Below are positions 59,133 to 64,000 of a DNA stretch of 64,000 nucleotides, piece by piece; position 1 is the first letter of the stretch, and each line of letters opens with the position of its first letter. The stretch is taken from contig NZ_JACFSZ010000006.1 of NCBI RefSeq assembly GCF_014805525.1, forward strand, positions 62,001 through 126,000. Reading direction: 5' to 3'. The position numbers and the translations under genes are program-made. The stretch comes from Rhabdothermincola sediminis. GTDB lineage: Bacteria; Actinomycetota; Acidimicrobiia; Acidimicrobiales; Acidimicrobilacustridaceae. Under the pieces are notes generated by a model. The model ran no database searches, was not told the DNA's origin, and saw nothing but the letters and a program-made list of their open reading frames with translations.

Positions 59133-62100
59133 TCAGGCCAGGAGCGCGTCCGGGCCGAGCAGCACTCGCAGCTCCCCGAGCAGCCCGTTCGACGCGTCGA
59201 CGCAGAACTCGTCGGGGAGGCGCAAGACCTGGCGGTCACCGAGGTGCAGGAACACCTGGGACGAGCCCTGGTGCTCGCTCAGCAGCCCCTTGAGGTTCTG
59301 CAGAAGCTGCTCGCTCATGGTGTTCGGTGACAGCAGGATCCGCACCGGGGGGGCCCCGTCGATCACCGGCTCGTACGCCTCGATCTCGGATGCCACCAGC
59401 TTGGGCTGGTCGTCGCGAGCGTCGACCCGACCCTTGACGATGACCACCGCATCGTCTTCGAGCACGTGGCCGTACTGCTGCATGGTCTTGGGGAAGACCA
59501 TGCACTCGATGGAGCTCTGGAGATCCTCGAGGGTGAACACGGCCATGAGATCGCCCCGCTTCGTCCACTTCCGCTGGAGCGCCGTGACCAGGCCGCCGAC
59601 GGCCCGCACCGATCCGTCGGCGAGGTCTTCGAGCTCGGCGAGGGTGCACTCCGTCCGCCGCCGCAGCGATGCCTCCGCTCCCATCAGGGGGTGGTCGCTG
59701 ACGTAGAGCCCGAGCATCTCCTTCTCGAAGGCCAGCCGGGTGCGCTTGTCGAACTCGATGTCGGGGATCTCGATGCGGGCGTCGTCGAAGCTCGCTGCGG
59801 GCACATCGTCGAGAGCGGCGAAGAGCTCGAACTGCCCCTCGGCCTCCTTGCGGCGACGAGCGAGGGTGCGCTCGATGATCTGCTCGAACACCCTGAGCAG
59901 TCCCTGCCGGGGGTGCCCGAGTGCGTCGAAGGCACCGGCCTTGATCAACGACTCCACCGCCCGCTTGTTGAGCACGGTGGAGTCCACCCGGTCGCAGAAG
60001 TCGTAGAAGTCGGCGAACGGGCCGTTGGCCTCGCGCTCGGCGATGATCAGCGCCACCAGCCCTTCACCGACGTTGCGCACCGCGGAGAGCCCGAACGGGA
60101 TCGAGCCCTTGCCCGTTTCCGGATCGATGACCGCCACGAAGTCGCTCTCGGACACGTTGATGTCCGGCACCAGCACCGGGATGTTCATCAGCCGGCACTC
60201 GTTCAGGTAGACGGCCGCCTTCTCCAGGCTGGTCTTGACGCTGGTGAGCAGGCAGGCGAAGTACTCGACCGGGTAGTTCGCCTTGAGGTAGGCGGTCTGG
60301 TAGGCGACGTAGCCGTAGCCGTAGGAGTGCGACTTGTTGAAGGCGTAGTCGGCGAAGGGCTCGATGATGTCGAACCACTCCCTGCCCAGCTCCGCGCCGT
60401 AGCCCTGCTCGACACAGCCGGCGATGAACTTCTCCCGTTCGGCGGCGATCAGCTCCCGCACCTTCTTGCCGCACGCCTTGCGGAGGTTGTCGGCATCGGC
60501 CAACGAGTAGCCGGCGAAGCGCTGGGCGATCCGCATCACCGATTCCTGGTAGATCATCAGGCCGTAGGTGTCGGCCAGGATCTCCTCCGCGTCGGGGTGC
60601 AAGTACTCGATGGGCTTGCGACCGTTCTTGCGGTCCGCGTAGTCGAGGTGCATGTTGGCGGCCATCGGGCCCGGGCGGTACAGGGCCACCAGCGCGGCCA
60701 CGTCCTCGAAGCAGTCCGGGGCGAGCGATCGCATGAGGGCCCGCATCGGCGCACCCTCGAGCTGGAACACCCCGATCGACTCACCGCGCTTGAGCAGCTC
60801 GAAGGTGGCCTCGTCGTCGAGAGGCACCCGGTCGATGTCGACGTCGACGCCCCGGGTGCGCTTGATCATCTCGACGGTGTCGGTGATGACGTCGAGGTTC
60901 CGCAAGCCGAGGAAGTCCATCTTCAGCAGGCCCAGCTCTTCGACCCCGTGCATCTCGTACTGGGTGACGACCGGGGCTTGCTCGGGGTCCTGGCCGGATT
61001 CGGGCTTGCGCTGGATCGGCAGGTACTCGGTGAGCGGCTCCTTGGTGATCACCACCGCCGCGGCGTGGATGCCGTCCTGACGGCGCAGGCCTTCGAGACC
61101 CCGGGCCACGTCGATCACCCGCTTAGCGTCGGGATCGGTGACGTACATCTCGCGCAGCTCGGCCGCCATCTTGTAGCCGTCGGCGTACTTCGGGTGTTCC
61201 TCCATGCACGCGTACAGCGGGGTGTCACGCCCCATCACCAGTGGAGGCATCGCCTTGGCCACCTTGTCGCCCACCGCGTACGGGTAGCCCAGGACCCGTG
61301 CCGCGTCACGGACCGCGGCCCGAGCCTTGATGGTGGAGAACGTGACGATCTGGGCGACGTGGTCGCGCCCGTAGCGCTCTGCCGCGTAGCGGATCATCTC
61401 GTCCCGGTAGCGGGAGTCGAAGTCCATGTCGATGTCGGGCATGGAGATCCGCGACGGGTTCAGGAAGCGCTCGAAGAGCAGGTCGTAGCGGATCGGGTCG
61501 AGGTCCGTGATGCGCAAGCAGTAGGCAACCGCGCACCCGGCCGCGCTGCCCCTGCCGGGCCCCACCCGGATGCCTCGCTCCCGCGCGAAGCGGATGAGAT
61601 CCCAGACGATGAGGAAGTACGAGCTGAAGCCCATGTCCGCGATGACCGCCAGCTCGTAAGCAAGACGCTCGACGATGTGGTCTGGCAACGGGTCACCCCA
61701 GCGCTCCCGGGCACCGGCGAAGGTGAGGTGCTCGAGGTACGCCCGGTCGTCAGCGAAGCCCTCGGGCAACGGGAAATCCGGAAGCTGAGGCTTGCCGAAC
61801 TCGATGCGCACGTCGCAACGCTCTGCGATCCACAGCGTGTTGTCACACGCTTCGGGGAGCTCCGAGAACAGCCGGCGCATCTCGCCAGCGGTCTTCAGGA
61901 AGTGCTGGTCTCCGTGGAACTTGAACCGGTCGGGATCACTCATGAGCGAACCGGTCTGGACGCACAACAGTGCGTCGTGGGCCACGGCGTCGTGTTGGTG
62001 CGTGTAGTGACTGTCGTTGGTGGCGAGCACCGGCGCCTGCAGCCGGCGGGCGATCTCCAGCAGCTTCGGGTTCGTGTGCTGCTGTTCGGGCATGCCATGG

Positions 62101-62672
62101 TCTTGCAGCTCGATGAAGAAGTGGTCGCGACCGAAGATGTCCTGCAACCTGGCTGCCTTGGCCAGTGCCTCCTCTTCGTTGCCCTGGAGCAACGCCTGCA
62201 GGACCTGCCCACCCAGGCAGCCGCTGGTGACGATCAGGCCCTCGTGGTGCTCCTCCAGTAGCTCCCAGTCGACCTTGGGCTTCATGTAGTAGCCCTCGAG
62301 GTACGCGCGGCTGGAGAGCTGGATGAGGTTCTTGTAGCCCCTCTCGTCCTCGGCCAGCGCCGTGAGGTGGTAGTAGGCCTTGCGGCCTCCTTCGGCCTCG
62401 CCGCCGGTGTCATCCTGGCGACCGCGGCGGCTCGGCCGCTCCGTGCGGTGCTCGTAGGCCTGGTACAGCTCGGACCCGATGATCGGCTTGATGCCCGCGG
62501 CCTGGCACGCCTTGTAGAAATCGAGCACCCCGTACATGTTCCCGTGGTCGGTGATGCCGATCGCGGGCTGCCCGTCGGCCGCGGCCTTGGCCACCACGTC
62601 GCTCACCCGGGCGGCACCGTCGAGCATCGAGAACTCGGTGTGGAGGTGCAGGTGGGCGAACGAATCGGTCAA
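59133..62672 (-). CDS. dnaE: DNA polymerase III alpha subunit
   Basis: The 1179-residue replicative polymerase has an N-terminal PHP domain (AHLHLHTEFSMLDGAARVSD; ITDHGNMYGVLDF), the polymerase catalytic triad including PDIDMDFD, then helix-hairpin-helix and OB-fold parts (DLMAVFTLEDLQSSIECMVF). It resembles DnaE1 of Actinobacteria rather than the error-prone DnaE2. The start is a TTG at 62672: AGGAGAG lies just upstream, and a GTG further up would place that ribosome site inside the gene. The message would have a leader containing three TCCACA sequences. Confidence 0.96.
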   Translation of the reverse strand: MTDSFAHLHLHTEFSMLDGAARVSDVVAKAAADGQPAIGITDHGNMYGVLDFYKACQAAGIKPIIGSELYQAYEHRTERPSRRGRQDDTGGEAEGGRKAYYHLTALAEDERGYKNLIQLSSRAYLEGYYMKPKVDWELLEEHHEGLIVTSGCLGGQVLQALLQGNEEEALAKAARLQDIFGRDHFFIELQDHGMPEQQHTNPKLLEIARRLQAPVLATNDSHYTHQHDAVAHDALLCVQTGSLMSDPDRFKFHGDQHFLKTAGEMRRLFSELPEACDNTLWIAERCDVRIEFGKPQLPDFPLPEGFADDRAYLEHLTFAGARERWGDPLPDHIVERLAYELAVIADMGFSSYFLIVWDLIRFARERGIRVGPGRGSAAGCAVAYCLRITDLDPIRYDLLFERFLNPSRISMPDIDMDFDSRYRDEMIRYAAERYGRDHVAQIVTFSTIKARAAVRDAARVLGYPYAVGDKVAKAMPPLVMGRDTPLYACMEEHPKYADGYKMAAELREMYVTDPDAKRVIDVARGLEGLRRQDGIHAAAVVITKEPLTEYLPIQRKPESGQDPEQAPVVTQYEMHGVEELGLLKMDFLGLRNLDVITDTVEMIKRTRGVDVDIDRVPLDDEATFELLKRGESIGVFQLEGAPMRALMRSLAPDCFEDVAALVALYRPGPMAANMHLDYADRKNGRKPIEYLHPDAEEILADTYGLMIYQESVMRIAQRFAGYSLADADNLRKACGKKVRELIAAEREKFIAGCVEQGYGAELGREWFDIIEPFADYAFNKSHSYGYGYVAYQTAYLKANYPVEYFACLLTSVKTSLEKAAVYLNECRLMNIPVLVPDINVSESDFVAVIDPETGKGSIPFGLSAVRNVGEGLVALIIAEREANGPFADFYDFCDRVDSTVLNKRAVESLIKAGAFDALGHPRQGLLRVFEQIIERTLARRRKEAEGQFELFAALDDVPAASFDDARIEIPDIEFDKRTRLAFEKEMLGLYVSDHPLMGAEASLRRRTECTLAELEDLADGSVRAVGGLVTALQRKWTKRGDLMAVFTLEDLQSSIECMVFPKTMQQYGHVLEDDAVVIVKGRVDARDDQPKLVASEIEAYEPVIDGAPPVRILLSPNTMSEQLLQNLKGLLSEHQGSSQVFLHLGDRQVLRLPDEFCVDASNGLLGELRVLLGPDALLA

Positions 62673-62680
62673 CGGCTCTC

Positions 62681-62725
62681 TCCTCCACAGGCCGTCCACA
62701 ACTGTCGTCCTCAGGCTGTGGACGA
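62681..62725. promoter_or_regulatory. cluster of three DnaA-box-like TCCACA sites before dnaE
   Basis: TCCTCCACA (62681-62689), CCGTCCACA (62692-62700) and, on the other strand, TCGTCCACA (62717-62725). The last differs from the actinobacterial DnaA box TTGTCCACA at one position, the others at two. All lie within 55 bases of the dnaE start. Binding by DnaA is only a possibility. Confidence 0.3.
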
Positions 62726-62819
62726 ACTACACGGGTGTGATTCGGACCGTACCACGGGCCGGGGTGTTCCGCCGGCGGTCGATGCCCGATCCCGCCGATG
62801 GCCACCGTGGGCTGCTCCG

Positions 62820-62845
62820 CCGGGTCTACAGGCCGGGTCTACAGG
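62820..62845. repeat. 13-bp tandem duplication covering the bpa stop codon
   Basis: CCGGGTCTACAGG occurs twice in direct succession. The second copy holds the last coding bases and the TAG of bpa (read on the minus strand); the first copy is just past the stop. Confidence 0.6.
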
Positions 62846-63348
62846 TAGGTGCCGGGCCGTTCCGCCGGTGAAGGTCGGGCGCCCGGCTGAGCCGGGTTGA
62901 GCTGGGCGCGCATGTTCTCGAGCTGCTGGCGGGCAGCCATCTGCTGGGCGAACAGCGTGGCTTGGATGCCGTGAAAGAGACCCTCGAGCCAGCCCACCAG
63001 CTGCGCCTGCGCCACCCGGAGCTCGAGGTCGGAGGGGATGGTCTGGTCACCGAAGGGCAGCGCCAAACGCTCCAGCTCGGCCCGCAGGTCTGGAGAGAGC
63101 GCGGAGCCCAGCTCGTCGACCGAGGTCTGGTAGATGGACTTGAGGCGCTCCCGCGAGGGCTCGTCCAGCGTGGTGGAGCGGACCTCGTCCAAGAGCTGCT
63201 TGATCATCGAACCGACACGCATGACCTTCGCGGGCTCCGACACGAGCTCCCGCTCGGGAGGCTCATGCTTGCCCGCGTCGTCATCGCTCGGGAGGATCAG
63301 CTCGCCGTGCTCGACGGTCGGTCCAGCATCGATCGGGTCATCCGGCAT
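62839..63348 (-). CDS. bpa: bacterial proteasome activator
   Basis: The 169-residue Bpa (PafE) forms a ring that opens the 20S proteasome gate without ATP. The family core is very clear: EPAKVMRVGSMIKQLLDEVR, RLKSIYQTSVDELGSALSPD, ELRVAQAQLVGWLEGLFHGI and LFAQQMAARQQLENMRAQL. The C-terminus ends GTYL, matching the GQYL-like tail that docks into the proteasome. The acidic first 40 residues are disordered, as in relatives. It implies that the genome has a proteasome. GAGGAG lies nine bases before the ATG. It lies between a phosphodiesterase and dnaE. Confidence 0.95.
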   Translation of the reverse strand: MPDDPIDAGPTVEHGELILPSDDDAGKHEPPERELVSEPAKVMRVGSMIKQLLDEVRSTTLDEPSRERLKSIYQTSVDELGSALSPDLRAELERLALPFGDQTIPSDLELRVAQAQLVGWLEGLFHGIQATLFAQQMAARQQLENMRAQLNPAQPGARPSPAERPGTYL

Positions 63349-63370
63349 GGCGCGTGCTCCTCAGGGTCGG

Positions 63371-64000
63371 TCAGGCGCGGCGTGCCAGCAGCGGCACGCG
63401 CATCTCTGCAGGGGTGAGGGACCCGTGGCGGGCCACCAGCTCGAACGGACCGGTGTCGTCCGGATCGACGTAGGCCACCGGGTCCCGGGCCACGAGGGCG
63501 ACGTCGCCGAGCCGGGATCGGGCCGCGTCGACCGTCGTCGGACCGAACCAGTGCTCGTCGAGCATCTGATCCCGGCTGACGACCCACCCGGTCGTGCTGT
63601 GGTGGGCACGGGCGGCTTCGAGCAACGCCGGGCTGCGCCCCGGTCGGGCGTGCAGCCACCGGAAGCGACCCTCCCCCGACTGGTGGGAGACGTGGGCCAT
63701 CACGTCGTCGTGCAGGGTCACGAGGTTCCCACCGACCTCGACCTGGCCGTGGTCGGCGGTGACGACGAGCGATGAGCCCTCCGGCAGGAGCTCCAGCAGG
63801 TACCCGACCACCTCTTCGACCGCGATGAGCTCGGCGTCGTACTGCTCGCCCAGCCCGTACTCGTGCGCGACCTTGTCGACCCCGTCGTAGTAGGCGTACA
63901 CGAACGGCTCACCCGCCCGCAGGAGGCGGGTGGTCTCGGCCACCAGGGTCGATGGCATGCGGTAGCCGCAGAAGCGGGTGCCGTCGAGGTGGGCCTGGGT
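63371..64000 (-). CDS. alkaline phosphatase/nucleotide pyrophosphatase family protein (5' end beyond window)
   Basis: About 209 C-terminal residues are visible; the frame stays open to the right edge, so the start is missing. It shows FVYAYYDGVDKVAHEYGLG, with the Asp and His that bind zinc, and LVVTADHGQVEV with the second Asp-His pair, as in the phosphodiesterase/nucleotide pyrophosphatase branch. The stop is 22 bases before bpa on the same strand. It could hydrolyse nucleotide or phosphonate esters; the nucleophile Thr/Ser would be in the missing part. Confidence 0.85.
   Translation of the reverse strand, partial: TQAHLDGTRFCGYRMPSTLVAETTRLLRAGEPFVYAYYDGVDKVAHEYGLGEQYDAELIAVEEVVGYLLELLPEGSSLVVTADHGQVEVGGNLVTLHDDVMAHVSHQSGEGRFRWLHARPGRSPALLEAARAHHSTTGWVVSRDQMLDEHWFGPTTVDAARSRLGDVALVARDPVAYVDPDDTGPFELVARHGSLTPAEMRVPLLARRA

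Noticed and set aside
59466-62261. 931-codon open frame on the plus strand opposite dnaE
   Set aside because: Antisense shadow of DnaE with no recognisable domain.

Overview
The window is high-GC bacterial DNA (roughly 70% GC by eye), densely packed with genes on both strands and with no sign of phage, insertion sequences or CRISPR. The gene content points to an actinobacterium. It has a mycothiol synthase, a bacterial proteasome activator (Bpa), an ANTAR-type response regulator beside a proofreading-less polA, an F420-type luciferase-like oxidoreductase, a classical menaquinone pathway and many start codons that look leaderless. The style of the fatty-acid operon and the small coiled-coil genes fit the class Acidimicrobiia. 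That assignment is inference, not proof.

Layout. 1-4.8 kb: partial methyltransferase, polA, a PdtaR-like regulator, a coiled-coil gene and tRNA-Leu(CAA). 4.8-9.2 kb: type II fatty-acid synthesis operon fabD-fabH-fabG-acpP-fabF, where FabD carries an extra C-terminal lipoyl-like domain. 9.2-11.5 kb (minus): ogt, bcp-fabZ, hup and glbO, with strong GC hairpins after hup and glbO. 11.5-18.2 kb: acyl-CoA carboxylase beta and alpha, an AtuA-like protein and an acyl-CoA dehydrogenase, a cluster resembling acyclic-terpene or leucine catabolism. 18.2-33.1 kb (minus): a long amino-acid block. In transcription order it is hisD-C-B-H-A-F, a plus-strand hydrolase, then groES-like-hisI-trpE-ygfZ-dnaJ-like-trpC-trpB2-trpF-trpB-trpA. 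33.2-38.9 kb: a small helical gene, a predicted three-hairpin small RNA, nth, mshD, rlmN, a sugar nucleotidyltransferase, a MaoC hydratase and a luciferase-like oxidoreductase. 38.9-45.6 kb: secreted peptidase-like hydrolase, acyl-CoA synthetase, ACAD10/11-like dehydrogenase, M50 protease and a frameshifted GNAT gene. 45.6-52.1 kb: menaquinone genes menG, menF, menD, menH, menA, menE (menB and menC are not here). 52.1-64 kb: a four-PAS GGDEF-EAL protein, an SDR, a DUF255 thioredoxin-like protein, a nitroreductase, an unknown gene, dnaE, bpa and a partial phosphodiesterase.

The most consistent non-coding signal is a TANNNT hexamer placed 6-9 bases before the start codon of more than twenty genes that lack a Shine-Dalgarno sequence, as expected for leaderless transcripts. 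Three divergent gene pairs share one near-palindromic element (11528-11537, 27348-27357, 49248-49257), so the same TA step serves both strands. A TAAGGT element followed at the right distance by three back-to-back hairpins, the last with a U tract, predicts a roughly 98-nt small RNA on the minus strand at 33434-33531. The other leading observations are the FabD fusion, two tryptophan synthase beta chains in one operon, and the frameshift in the GNAT gene.
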